From Arabidopsis thaliana (lineage: Eukaryota; Streptophyta; Magnoliopsida; Brassicales; Brassicaceae), in the NCBI RefSeq assembly GCF_000001735.4, contig NC_003074.8, positions 17,181,261-17,245,260 of the forward strand: a stretch of 64,000 nucleotides of DNA, in the 5' to 3' direction. The notes beneath the pieces were generated by a model. That model saw only the letters and a list, made by a program, of their open reading frames with translations, ran no database searches and was not told the origin of the DNA. Positions 31,089-41,780 of this stretch are shown in pieces; the stretch's first letter is position 1, and the number at the start of each line of letters is the position of its first letter. The position numbers and the translations under genes were made by a program.

Positions 31089-31808
31089 TCCTTAACCCCT
31101 ATATATTTCTCTGTCCTCTATCTTTCTATCTCTCTTTGTATCTCCATGAAAAAGATTTCTACATAAAGGTTGACACGTCACTTGTTTGGTAAAGAAGATC
31201 TTACCACATGCTACATCATTAATCCTCAAATCACGGTGCAACTAGTGAAATTAATTAATGGAAAAGTTTTAGTCTCAGATCTATTGACCCGGCATGGTTA
31301 CAGGCTGTGAAGATGATATTAGTATACCATTAAGTATTCTTTTTTCTGGCGTATATGATTGACAATATATACAACTAACGTATTATATTCTTGCATTCTT
31401 TAACATATAAGTTAACCTTCCTTTGTGTTGGATAGCCACACGCTAACGAACATTTTACCGAATTATGAAAGTGACATTCCAACAAAAGCTAGGTTTGTTA
31501 TTATTGTATAGTTAGTATAGCCAGATAAGTTATTGACCTCTAAATGTCCCAAGTTTAATCTGTGAAGGATTCACATTTTTCGTTATGTATCAGCAAAGTT
31601 ATTGTAATGATAAACATGATTTTTAGTCTTGTGACGACCTAAAATATTTTCCTTTCGTCTCCTGCTAGTGAACTCGTTTCTTCATCATCATTTTTGCTGA
31701 TAAGAATAATACATATGTATAACCAAGAAGGGAAATATACAAATACCAAATAAACACTTTATAAAAGCATTTTTAGCTTTTTCCTTTCAGCAGTCATCAG
31801 CATATATT
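31089..31808. other. UGT76E5 promoter and RPP13L3 3' flank
   Basis: 31140-31240 repeats the UGT 5' block (AAGGTTGACACGTCACTTG, CATGCTACATCATTAATCCTCAAATCA). GACACGTCA contains an ACGT core of the type bound by bZIP factors. From 31250 on it is spacer, and 31680-31808 is likely NLR 3' UTR. Confidence 0.5.
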
Positions 31809-34352
31809 TTAGTTGCGTCGAACAAACGCTTTCAATCGATCAGGAATCATCAGCTTAGTTAGTTCTAATCGGCCCTTCACAGTCAGCTTTATTAAACTAG
31901 GCATGGCCTCTTCTTCAATTCGCAACTCATCTAATCCATGGCCTCTTCTTTCCATGGACATTTCAAGATTCTTCAACCGACCAAAACCTTGTGCACTGAT
32001 GCTCATGATCTTCACTCCCGAGTAATTACAATCTTTCAAGACCAGATCTTCCAGTCTAGGTAACTTCTGCAAAGCAGGCATTGAGTTTTCCTCAAGAGTT
32101 GTTCCGACAAGTGTCAGAGACTCAAGACTGGGAAAGTTCACATCCACTAACCCAATTGTTGTCCTTGATTCCGATGATAACTTGAAGTTTCTCATTTCAA
32201 GCTTTAGGACACGGAGATTTTTCGGTTTAGAGAAAGAAACAAAGTTTAAAGGAACTCTTCTCTGGTCTACCCACTTAGAGTGATCGTAGATCTCCAAGTC
32301 CTGAAGATTTCTGAGTAACTCATGGTTCAGTTTGCTCCAGCTGTAGGAAGAGATAGACCTCAAGGTCTGAAGGTTTACTCCTTCGCCTATTAGACATTCT
32401 CCCACAAATTTTCCGATGACATGCCTTAGTGATGTGAGCTTACTAAGATCGGTTGTGTACTGGAAGGGATCATTGCCTGACGCATCTAGTGTTTGTAGAA
32501 ACCGTAAATTGGAGATGGAAGCTGGTAAAATGCTAACGTAAGTATCAGCAATCCCTAGATACCTCAAATGGATTAATTCCCCGATCACATCTGGTAAAGT
32601 ATTGCTGATATTTTTACTAACAAACAAAAGCCCTTCCATATTTAGCACTCGAAGTAGCTTCAGTTTCAAGTTTGTGGTATTGACATAACCAAAACCCCTC
32701 CGTTCTCCGATGAATAAGAAGGATCGCATTCGTTTGTTTACACGTCTGTCACACAAGTAATAGTCGTTCATAAGATGGTGAACCACTTCTCTTCTGCAAA
32801 TATCAGAAGAATGCTGCTTCTCGTTGTAAACATTTACAAAGTTAAGCTCTTTAGCTTTCTTGATAGCCAAGTCTCTCAGTAGATCATGGATTCTACAAGA
32901 CATCACCTTTCCTCTTTCAATTCTTTCAGCTTTCACTAAACTTCTATCTACCAGCTCGTCAATATAACATCGAGCCACGTCTTCCATCATCATCTCTTCA
33001 TCTTCTTGTATAAACCCTTCTGCTACAAGTAAGTGTATCAATTTCTCTACCTTGATCTCGTAGTCCTCAGGGAAGACGCTAAAGTAAAGAAAGCAAAGTT
33101 TCAACTCATGTCGCATCTCCTTAAAGCTTAGATCAAACACAGTGGAAATGTGAATGGAGTTATCCTTTAGGCGTCGCCATAAACTAGCACACACCTCATG
33201 CCACTCGTTTGTCCTTTTCCTAGACAAAAGCCCAGAAAGCACGACTATAGCAAGCGGTAATCCACCGCATTTTTTAACCATTTCTTTTCCAGTTCTCTGC
33301 AGATCCTCATCAACCTTTTCAATATTGCTGAATGCTTTCCGTTCAAACAACGTCCAGCTTTCTTCAAACGTCAAGAACCTTAACTTATGAGCGTAGACTG
33401 TCCCCTCCACACCTTCAGCTATTGCTCTAATACGCGTTGTGATGATGACTTTACTTCCTCTGTGATCGCATGGTAATGCTCTCTTCAAGCTCTCCCACGC
33501 GTCTGGATCCCATACATCGTCTACTACCACCATATAATTTTTTCCCTCTAGAAGACCGTAAAGGTAAACTTCTAACTCCTCATCCTCTTCAAACATTTTG
33601 ATCTTTTCCATTTCTTCTGCAGAAACTATTCCCAGCGATCTTATAATTCTGATAAGTATATCTCTTGTTTTATACTCTTGAGAAACATAGGTCCACGCAC
33701 GGCAATCAAATCTTCTCTTCACATCCCCCGAGTTGTAAAGCTTCCTGGCAAGTGCAGTTTTTCCTAGACCTCCCATACCGAATATGGAGATAATATAACT
33801 CTTGTCTTTCTCATTATCACTAAGAAGCTTTACCAAAAGAATCTTAACATCATCTTCCAAACCAACCACTAGCTCTTCTTGATCAACAGGTGGAGCACGT
33901 CGAAGCTGCCTCACTCTAACATTTGTAATATTCTCTCCTCGAGGCTCATTGAAGCTTCCTATACCAAAAGTCTCCCGCTTGCGAGTTATATCCAAGATTC
34001 TTCTCTTCAGGGTTCTAATATCTTCAACTATGTTGTAAGCATCTCTCTTTTTGCCTATTTTGTTGGTCAATCTCAACAAGCCTCGTCTTAGTGATCTTTC
34101 TTCAAGTTTCAAGAAATAGGTGTCCAAAACATCCTCGATATCATAGGCGATATCTAAAACCAGTTTTGTCCACTCTTTCGAGACCTCATCTTCTCTTTCT
34201 CGAGCTTCAACATCCTTAAGATAACCATGGATGCACGTCAACTCCGTCTTCAGCTCCTCTAGATCATCTTTGACTCCCATCAACGCCAATACTTCATTGA
34301 TGAGATAGCCGCCGATCTTATTCAAAACGAAACCAGTGACAGCATCTACCAT
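31809..34352 (-). CDS. RPP13L3: RPP13-like CC-NB-LRR disease resistance protein
   Basis: Single exon of 847 aa from ATG at 34352 (MVDAVTGF). The longer open frame to 34454 begins at GTG and is not used. The CC domain has DIEDVLD (71-77). NB-ARC motifs are complete: P-loop GMGGLGKT (192-199), VVVDDVW (275-281), RNBS-B KVIITTR, GLPLA (364-368), CFLYFSVFPEDYE, RIHDLLRDLA (487-496). Irregular LRRs follow, with repeated SLESLTLVG / LRVLKLEM-type units. It belongs to the family of RPP13, which recognises downy mildew effectors; the ligand here is unknown. It shares long identical stretches with RPP13L2, so the pair is a tandem duplication later separated by UGT76E5. I recall it as At3g46730. Confidence 0.94.
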   Translation of the reverse strand: MVDAVTGFVLNKIGGYLINEVLALMGVKDDLEELKTELTCIHGYLKDVEAREREDEVSKEWTKLVLDIAYDIEDVLDTYFLKLEERSLRRGLLRLTNKIGKKRDAYNIVEDIRTLKRRILDITRKRETFGIGSFNEPRGENITNVRVRQLRRAPPVDQEELVVGLEDDVKILLVKLLSDNEKDKSYIISIFGMGGLGKTALARKLYNSGDVKRRFDCRAWTYVSQEYKTRDILIRIIRSLGIVSAEEMEKIKMFEEDEELEVYLYGLLEGKNYMVVVDDVWDPDAWESLKRALPCDHRGSKVIITTRIRAIAEGVEGTVYAHKLRFLTFEESWTLFERKAFSNIEKVDEDLQRTGKEMVKKCGGLPLAIVVLSGLLSRKRTNEWHEVCASLWRRLKDNSIHISTVFDLSFKEMRHELKLCFLYFSVFPEDYEIKVEKLIHLLVAEGFIQEDEEMMMEDVARCYIDELVDRSLVKAERIERGKVMSCRIHDLLRDLAIKKAKELNFVNVYNEKQHSSDICRREVVHHLMNDYYLCDRRVNKRMRSFLFIGERRGFGYVNTTNLKLKLLRVLNMEGLLFVSKNISNTLPDVIGELIHLRYLGIADTYVSILPASISNLRFLQTLDASGNDPFQYTTDLSKLTSLRHVIGKFVGECLIGEGVNLQTLRSISSYSWSKLNHELLRNLQDLEIYDHSKWVDQRRVPLNFVSFSKPKNLRVLKLEMRNFKLSSESRTTIGLVDVNFPSLESLTLVGTTLEENSMPALQKLPRLEDLVLKDCNYSGVKIMSISAQGFGRLKNLEMSMERRGHGLDELRIEEEAMPSLIKLTVKGRLELTKLMIPDRLKAFVRRN

Positions 34353-34843
34353 CTCAACAGAATCAAATTGAAAGATTTCAAAATATGGAGAAGATTGAAG
34401 ATATGCTTTGTTTCCTAATGTCAACAATTTCAAGTTTTCGAAAGCCTCTGACACTTGACTTTGTAGATGTTTGGTGTTGACATTTGATTAAATTCTATTG
34501 CACTATCCCTTATTCGTTATTTTTAAAAGAGAACTCAGATGCAGACAGACGTGTTACCAATATAAATTTTCATTTGTCAACTATTCATACGATTTTTTGA
34601 AACTTGAAAGTTTCAAAATTTTCCTACAAAAGTCTAGACATATTACGAAGAACAAACTCTTTCCCGATTCTCAGCACAACTCAGCAACGTCATCAAACAC
34701 TAACATTAAACAATTATTGAAAAAGAAGTAGAAAAAAAAAAAGAAAACACAAAAGAAAAGGAAAAAAGAGAAAAATAGCAGATCCTCAACAGAGAAAATG
34801 AAAAGACTAAGGTGGATAACATGAGCCTGCTTCTCACATTACC
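34353..34843. other. RPP13L3 5' flank and TOC75 3' UTR
   Basis: 34353-34470 is the NLR leader, and 34453-34600 resembles 27823-28010 upstream of RPP13L2 (ACACTTGACTTTGT, CACTATCCCTT, TTTTTAAAAGAG, GTGATACCAATATAAA-like words). The NLR duplication therefore included promoter DNA. 34725-34800 is A-rich, probably TOC75 3' flank. Confidence 0.5.
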
Positions 34844-37800
34844 TTAATACCTCTCTCCAAATCGGAAGAACAGAGCACCGGTTCCATTGTTGTGATCTAC
34901 AGCATACTCAGCTCGGACCAAACCGAGTTTCACACCTGCACCATAGGATGAACCCTGACCCGTTCTCCTGTACACTGCTGTAGGGTTTCCCTTCACATCC
35001 TTTGAGCTTCCTAAATCATTTCCATGCTCAACAAAAGCGTAGACATGTGTGTTCTTCACGGGTATTCTGATCTCAGCACCGACCTGTAATCCATGAAACC
35101 AAATTAGACACACATATTTTTCGGGTTTAGGAGAAAAGACTGTTTTTGTTTTGAGTGTTTGCTGTATTACCTCGGCAATGTTTCTAGCAGCACCGAGCTC
35201 TCCCATGTTGTAGCCACGGACAGAGTACGGACCACCGAGGACAAAAGCATCGTAGCTTGGAAGGTCGCCAACGCAGCCTCCGTAATGCCCATGGAGGACT
35301 AGAACTGGTGGTGGTGACTTACCAGCCCCTTGTTCTACTTCCCGCAACTGAATGAATTTTGTCATGGTTAACTGGTGGCGGTTGAAGAACGGGAATTTGC
35401 TCCCAATACCCAATCCCTGATCAACCTGTGATTTGCAAATACATTGTGTAAAGCTTACAATATACAGATGACTCATCCTTATAATCTCATTTGATCATTG
35501 GGAAAGCAAACCTGAAAGACAGTCCTCTGTCCAACAACTGCCCCATTAACAAATTTGGTATTGTCACGGGTGATGTTGGCTTGTAGAAAAGCCATTCGAT
35601 CGACACCGGTACCACTGAGAGTTGTTGGAGGTCCATCAGCACTGATTCCACCGCTAGGTAGTAGTCTCTGACCATTTGCAGCAATGTGACTGCTTTCATC
35701 TCGGGTTGTTATCTCCTCCATCACAAGTCCATATGTAAACTTACTCTGACGGGTGAAGTTCTGCATGAAAATATGTTTCAGTTAAGTGTTTGTAGGACAA
35801 AATAAGTCGATTATGGCACTGAGGATTGGCAAGCTTACCTCAGTTATATTAGCTTTCACACCAGCTCGGTCAACCCAAATTGGTGGCACTTCCTCAACAC
35901 CAGGTCCTCCAGTGAATACTGGGCTAAGTTTGCGGCTGTTGAAGCAGCTTGTTTTGAATGTTCGGTTCCGAGGATTGTAAACACCATCCAGATACGGGTG
36001 CACATACTCAAGCTTAAACGAAAGATCATCCTGAGGAAAAAATGTAACATAAGGTTTGTGCTTAGCACATAGAAACAGAAATAGATGGATGTTATCAACC
36101 GAAAAGTTGAACCAGAGATGTATCAATCATGTAAGCTTATCGAATGTACCTGAGGATTCAAGAAGTTGCTAGTGGTCACTGAACCCATGAGAGACCTATT
36201 AAGACCCTGGAGGTTTCGATGCTCGAAAGTAACAGAACCACCTGGCTGGAATGAAGCCTGATGCATATAAACAATAACAATCAAACTCAATGGAACTTCT
36301 CAAATTTTACAATCTGTACTTATTTCAGTAAGGAAGGATTCATACCAATGTGGGAGCTCCTCCACGCCCAGGAACAATACTCCATTCTGTACTGACTTCA
36401 GCTGACTTCTGTTCTAGCTCCTTAAGCTTGATCTCAACAATAATGCCCCCTTCATTTTTCTCATCTGGGCGTGGATTGACTTCAATGTTAGAGAACAGCC
36501 CCAATGAATTGATGTTACTGAGAGCTTTTTTCCCAGCTTCAATGTTGAAAACATAGCCTTGGCGAAGCTGTTCAACGAAACATCGAAACTATCACTAAAA
36601 CTAACATAACAAATGAGATATATCATTACATGTCTGGAATATAAAACATTTGTACAATGAGTTCATTGAAGCAATTAAACCTCTTACATCCATCAGACTT
36701 AAATAGCAAGTTCAAGTTAAAAGTCTGTCAATTTTTTCCTGACATATCAATCTATAACATAACTACACTTTCGTCATCATCCTATACTAAATCATGATCA
36801 CATCAACAATGACATATCTGACATAGCAGAACTTGAGAAACATACCTGCTTAGGCAATTCCCTGCGCACCACAGGAACTTGAGTATTTCCTTCAACCACA
36901 TTACCAAGCTTATCTTGAAACTGAATAACTAGCTGAGTTATATCACCTTCCACAACTTCACAAACAACCTCCTTAGTATTCAAATTCCCAAAATTCACAA
37001 CTTGAGCACAAGCATACCCTTCATCATGATACCATTTCTGAACACGGTCCCTAATCCTCTGCAACAGCCTAGCACTCACTTTCCCTTGATCCCTCAACAT
37101 CTGCATAACCTCACCATACACAGGTGCAGGCAACAAACAAGGCCGTGCCCTATCAATTCTCCTCTTGTAATCCTTCTCCAAACTCCTGTAATACTCAAGC
37201 TTCTCTTTATCAGTCATATCTGAATCCATCTCAATAGGTTTCGACTGTACCATTAACCCAACGTTAATACATCTAAACCTATCAGCAGATTGCCATGTAC
37301 TCTCAGCAAACGAGATTGTAACACCTAGGGTTCCATCAGGTTTCGTTTTCCCTTCCAAATCAACTTTCTCAAACATTCCACAAGTAGCTAGGGTTTCAAG
37401 CTCCTTCTGCAATTGAGCTTTAGTGTAAACTCCACCAGGACGAATCGAGACCATCTCGAAGAAGGAATCTTCAGTACCAATAGTGGTTTGTCTCCGTCGA
37501 TCAAAGAACATAATATCAGATACCTTATACTTCTTGAAACCACTAAGCTTGTTCAATTGCACAACGATATTCGCCGGTAAACCATGAGAATCCCAATCCG
37601 GTGATTGTTCTTCATCAGCAACCGCTGGTGAAGGAGAAAACAATTTCCCCCAAAATCCACCATCATTTCCATCTCCACCACCACCTCCACCACCAAATCC
37701 ACCGAAATTCCCATCTCCTCCTCCTCCACCACCGGTCAGAACCGACGGAAGATTCGAGATTCGGAACAGAAAGAATGAAGCAGCGGAGGAGACTGAGGCT

Positions 37801-38036
37801 ACGGCTAGAGGTTTAGCTAGGTTTTTAAGGAGAGAATCCTTTGAGGAAGTCTCTGTATCTCGGTTAGGTAAGCTTTTGCTGCATTTTATCGATGGGACAC
37901 GAGGAGATTGAGTGGAGATGCGAGGGAGACGAGACGAGGAAGGAGAGAGAAATTTCCGACGGGAAGAGAGAGAGGTGGAAGCAGTGGAGCTTGTTGCCGT
38001 CGGGATAAGCTGCCCGTTGACGGAGAAGGCGGCCAT
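34844..38036 (-). CDS. TOC75-3: TOC75-III, chloroplast outer-envelope import channel
   Basis: Seven exons: 38036-36846, 36567-36346, 36257-36150, 36030-35839, 35760-35512, 35425-35171, 35083-34844. All have GT/AG borders and phase 0, together 2457 bases and 818 aa. The start is MAAFSVNGQL; the upstream in-frame codons lack context. Residues 1 to about 140 are a bipartite transit peptide with a poly-Gly stretch (102-128), which in TOC75 holds the protein at the envelope; DEEQSPDWDS begins the mature form. POTRA domains follow and a 16-strand beta barrel ends in FRFGERY. It forms the protein-conducting channel of the TOC complex with TOC159 and TOC34 and is essential in embryos. I recall it as At3g46740. 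Confidence 0.96.
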
Positions 38037-38683
38037 GGGCGGAGAAGATAAGGTTTCAGAGAGAAGAAGAAGCAAGTGAAGATTTTTGGCTTCGGCGAAA
38101 AAATGTACTTTTGGGTTTTAAGCAGGTAGAGAGACTTTCCTTTTAGACTACATTACGTTTTGTTTATTTAACATAGAACTGCGTGACGTTTACTTTAGTT
38201 AGAAACAGCACGCAGTTTCAGTGAGACAAATGAGTAAACTTCTGACTAGGTTCTTGAAAAATGTTTAGTCTGTGATAATTCTGTAACTTATGCATTTTAT
38301 CCAGACAAATGTGTTCTTACATTTTTCTCACATAGTCTTAATATTTTGGTCATTAAAGTTCAGAGACAAGTTTTGCTTAAGTTCTTTAAACAGTGTATTT
38401 GTTATTTATGGTTCCAGTTTTTCTCTAGAAAACTCTACAAATGTGAGTCCTATAATTCAGCTTCAAACGTCAATTTCTCAGGCCAAGACTTTGTCTTCCC
38501 TTCATGCTTCTCCAATAAGAGACCATGACTATTTTAAGCATTTTTTTTTCTTATGGTTTGTCCAAGAACCTCGGAGAAACAAGACGACATGCACAGTTTT
38601 TCTTGTCTTATATCTATCTTATGTTGTTCTCAGAGGATCAGAGTTCCTAAACAGAACATCTACAAGAACTTTGTGTTTCTGAA
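38037..38683. promoter_or_regulatory. Divergent promoter between TOC75 and the LTI65-like gene
   Basis: About 650 bp separate two divergent starts. CTGCGTGACGTTTAC near 38178-38192 contains a TGACG core of the bZIP type; GACGTTTAC is not a perfect ABRE. No evening element or G-box seen. 38290-38680 has open frames but is probably 5' UTR of the rightward gene, because its composition is not coding-like. Confidence 0.45.
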
Positions 38684-40201
38684 ATGTCGCGTCAACTAGA
38701 CCCCGTCGCTGAGCTCGAAAGCTTAAAAACACATGTTGATCATTCTGGAAATCCTAGCTTCTCAACACTTAGCCAGCGTCACCAATGTAAGTCTCTCCAA
38801 GAAATGATAATATCCATTTTGTTTACTCTCAGTGATTTGATGATTTTGGACGCAAACTCTTGGTTTGAAATCTGTTTGTCATACTTTTTTTCAGCTGGTG
38901 AAGCTTCAAAGCGGTCACCTTCTGGTTCACCAAGAAAAGAAAATGATGGAGAACATTCTCACCATAAGAAATCTTTGTTCTCTAAAATGAAGGATAAGGC
39001 GAAAAAACTGCAGCACAGTCTCAGCACCAAGAAGAGACATGATGAAGAAGGTGATGCAACCATGTCACCGTTTTGCAGATCCGAAGATCATGAAGTTAGA
39101 GAAGTTGGTTATGCGTCATTGTCACCACGTGACAAGTCAAAAGACCGTAAAGTCAGAGAAGAAGGAGGAGAAGAAGAAGAAGAAGATCCTGAATATCTTG
39201 GAGCCCCAAGTAAATGAAATTGAACAAAGCTTCATAAGTAACAACCACCCTTTTAGGAATTTGCTTAAAACTGATCGATCTTCTTGTGTTATTTTCAGTG
39301 TATGAATCAAAGAAGGCACCTGAAGAGTTAAAGGAGACAGCAAGGCAGCATCCCCGAGAGAATCCTGTGATCACTGAGACAAATGTCTTGTCTGTTCTCC
39401 CAGCCAAACAGGACGCTGAACAAGAACAAAAAGATTGTAATGGTTCCAAAACAGAACATCCTGTGATCTCTGAGAAGAATGTTTTATCTGATGTCAAGCA
39501 AGAGAAGCCTGCTGATTCTGACACAACAACAATAGTAACAGAATCGTCTGAGAAGACAAGGAAAGAGTGCACGAGCCAGCAGGAACCTATTAGTCCAAGC
39601 AAGACAGTAACAGAAACTGTGACAGAGAAGCTAGCACCTGGTTATGCTAAAGTCTCTGACGCAACTCAAGCTATAACTAAGAAGATTCAAGATATGGCTT
39701 TTCCAGAACCAACAGAGCGAGAAGAAGAGGTAAATGATGTTGCAGAAATCAACACTGCCGGAACTAACCAGCCCACTGGCTTCAATACCAAGGTACGACA
39801 AAGTTCTCTATCTGTTTGTGCATTTAGGTAAATACATCAGTCAATCATCTTGTGTTTGTAACCAGGTATGGGACAAAGGCGTATCAATGAAGGAATACAT
39901 ATCGCAGAAGTTTGAGCCTAGCGAAGACGATAGAGAACTTTCTCGAGTGATATCTAAAGCTATCAGTCCTCGTAAAGGTTCTTCTCAGACTTCTAGTTTT
40001 GGTGCAGCCACAAACATGGCACCTGCTTCAAATTCAGCAGACAACAAAGCTCCTCTTGTAGCCAACACAAATGAAAGTGAGTTCCTCTTTTATTCCTCAA
40101 CTATTAACAATTTGACACACCTGCAATTGTATTCTGATGCATTTGATTCTGCTGCAGTTGTTGAAGCAGAAAATCATGGAAAGATACTTCAACCAAACTA
40201 A
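38684..40201 (+). CDS. LTI65/CAP160-like stress-induced protein
   Basis: Five exons: 38684-38786, 38895-39209, 39299-39792, 39866-40076, 40158-40201. GT/AG throughout, phases close, 388 aa ending LQPN. The protein is hydrophilic, rich in Lys, Glu and Ser, and probably disordered. Recognisable blocks are KHSHHKKSLFSKMKDKAKKL-like (here HHKKSLFSKMKDKAKKL), KLAPGYAKVSDATQAITKKI, and GVSMKEYISQKFEPSEDDRELSRVISKAIS. The last two correspond to conserved segments of RD29A/RD29B (LTI78/LTI65) and CAP160 cold- and dehydration-induced proteins. Two repeats of ENPVIT/EHPVIS-EKNVLS occur in exon 3. Role presumed in dehydration or cold response; direct function unknown even for the family. I recall it as At3g46750. 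Confidence 0.85.
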
Positions 40202-40766
40202 AGAACAGAGAGTGTTTTTCATTGTTTACAAAGCCTCTATGTAAGAAAGAGGCTTTCTATTTCAATCCTCTTTTTCCCCCTATTAGTTATGTTATCATAC
40301 CAAAACCAAGATTCATTTTGTCTGAAGTCTGTTGTATACATACATAAGAAATTCTAATACATCTTCTTTTGTTCTTTTACTCATTTTTTGGTTTTTGTTT
40401 CCTTCCTTCTTGTAGTTGACTTCTGTAATAAGAAGAAAATATTGCATCTTCATAAAAATTTGAGTATTTAATTCATCCAGGTGATCAAAGAGATGAACCT
40501 GTTCAATGTTGCAATATAAATTACATATAACTCATAATGAAAATCTTCATTGGAGACTTTAAATGCCACTAGTATAATAAAATACCATTATCAGAGATGA
40601 AATACCATTAAATAACAAGAATGGACGGTCCTGGTACAACAGTTGACCTTCTCCTGAAAAGAAAGTGGTCTGCTACTAATTTCCCACAACACACAAATCA
40701 CCAAACAGAAACAACGATGACAATAGAGGACTAAAAGCTGCCTTGAGAATCTGCAAAAAATCTGAC
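40202..40766. other. Spacer between the LTI65-like gene and the kinase
   Basis: 40205-40350 is 3' UTR of the gene to the left. The rest has no lectin-domain remnant that I could find in any plus frame, though the kinase family usually carries one upstream. AT-rich, nothing else. Confidence 0.5.
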
Positions 40767-41780
40767 ATGTTTGCAGGTATATTTCTAAGAATGGGAGCAG
40801 CATTAAGATCAATGTATGTGAACAGCAAGTATGAAGAAGTACGAGAAGAATGGGAGGAAGATTACAGTCCTCAGAGGTTTTCTTACAAAGCTCTCTACAA
40901 AGCAACCAAAGGGTTCAAAGAGAGCGAGTTATTCGGTACAGAGGCTAACGGGACAGTCTACAAAGGAAAGCTCTCTTCTAATGCACAGATTGCTGTAAAG
41001 AGAGTTTCTTTAGATGCAGAACAAGATACCAAACACCTTGTTTCTCAGATTGTTGGTATTGGGAAGTTAAGGCACAAGAACCTTGTGCAGCTCTTAGGAT
41101 ACTGCAGAAGAAAAGGTGAATTACTCTTGGTCTATGATTATATGCCTTATGGAAATCTTGATGATTTCTTGTTTAATGAGGAAAGGCCTAATCTAAGTTG
41201 GTCACAAAGGTTTCATATAATCAAAGGAGTTGCTTCAGCTCTTCTTTATTTGCATGAACAGATCGTTCTTCACCGAGATGTAAAAGCCGCAAATGTACTC
41301 TTGGATGAGGATTTAAACGGGCGACTAGATTACGGTCTAGCAAGATTTGGTACAAACAGGAACCCAATGCTAGGAAGCGTAGGTTATGTGGCTCCAGAGC
41401 TAATAATAACAGGAATGCCGACAACCAAAGCCGATGTTTATTCATTCGGAGCATTACTACTTGAGTTTGCTTGTGGAAGAATGTTCATTGAGTATCCAGG
41501 GAAGCCTGAAGAGTTTAACTTAATCAGCTGGGTGTGTCAATGCTGGAAAAGAGGGAACTTGGTTGGCGCCCGAGACGCTAGATTGGAAGGAGACTACGTC
41601 TGCAAGGAGATAGAGATGGTACTAAAGCTTGGTCTACTATGTGCACAGTACAATCCAGAGGATAGGCCTAGTATGTCCCAAGTGGTAAACTATCTTGAAG
41701 GAAATGATGTTTTGCCTGAGATGCCTCCAGACACTCCTGGGATCAGTATTCCAACACCGTACCATGAAGTTCTTGCGTAG
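40767..41780 (+). CDS. Lectin-receptor-kinase relative, kinase domain only, degenerate motifs
   Basis: 337 aa from ATG at 40767 (MFAGIFLRMG). The open frame extends 24 bases upstream but only with a TTG. Residues 38-320 are a kinase domain closest in wording to L-type lectin receptor kinases (RFSYKALYKATKGFKES, GYCRRKGELLLVYDYMPYGNLD). The usual signal peptide, lectin domain and transmembrane helix are missing. Lys78 (AVKR) and HRD (169-171) with Asn176 are kept. The glycine loop is FGTEANGTVYKG, missing usual glycines; the helix-C Glu appears to be Gln (SQIVGIG for AEIVSIG); DFG is DYG. It may be a pseudokinase or weak cytosolic kinase. I recall it as At3g46760, annotated simply as protein kinase. 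Confidence 0.85.
   Translation: MFAGIFLRMGAALRSMYVNSKYEEVREEWEEDYSPQRFSYKALYKATKGFKESELFGTEANGTVYKGKLSSNAQIAVKRVSLDAEQDTKHLVSQIVGIGKLRHKNLVQLLGYCRRKGELLLVYDYMPYGNLDDFLFNEERPNLSWSQRFHIIKGVASALLYLHEQIVLHRDVKAANVLLDEDLNGRLDYGLARFGTNRNPMLGSVGYVAPELIITGMPTTKADVYSFGALLLEFACGRMFIEYPGKPEEFNLISWVCQCWKRGNLVGARDARLEGDYVCKEIEMVLKLGLLCAQYNPEDRPSMSQVVNYLEGNDVLPEMPPDTPGISIPTPYHEVLA

Noticed and set aside
36350..36626. ORFs on both strands near TOC75 exon 2
   Set aside because: They are shifted frames of the exon; the true frame joins LRQGYVFNIEAG with exact phases.
38290..38682. 130-codon plus-strand ORF upstream of the LTI65-like gene
   Set aside because: Composition is not coding-like; it fits the 5' leader and promoter of the gene starting at 38684.
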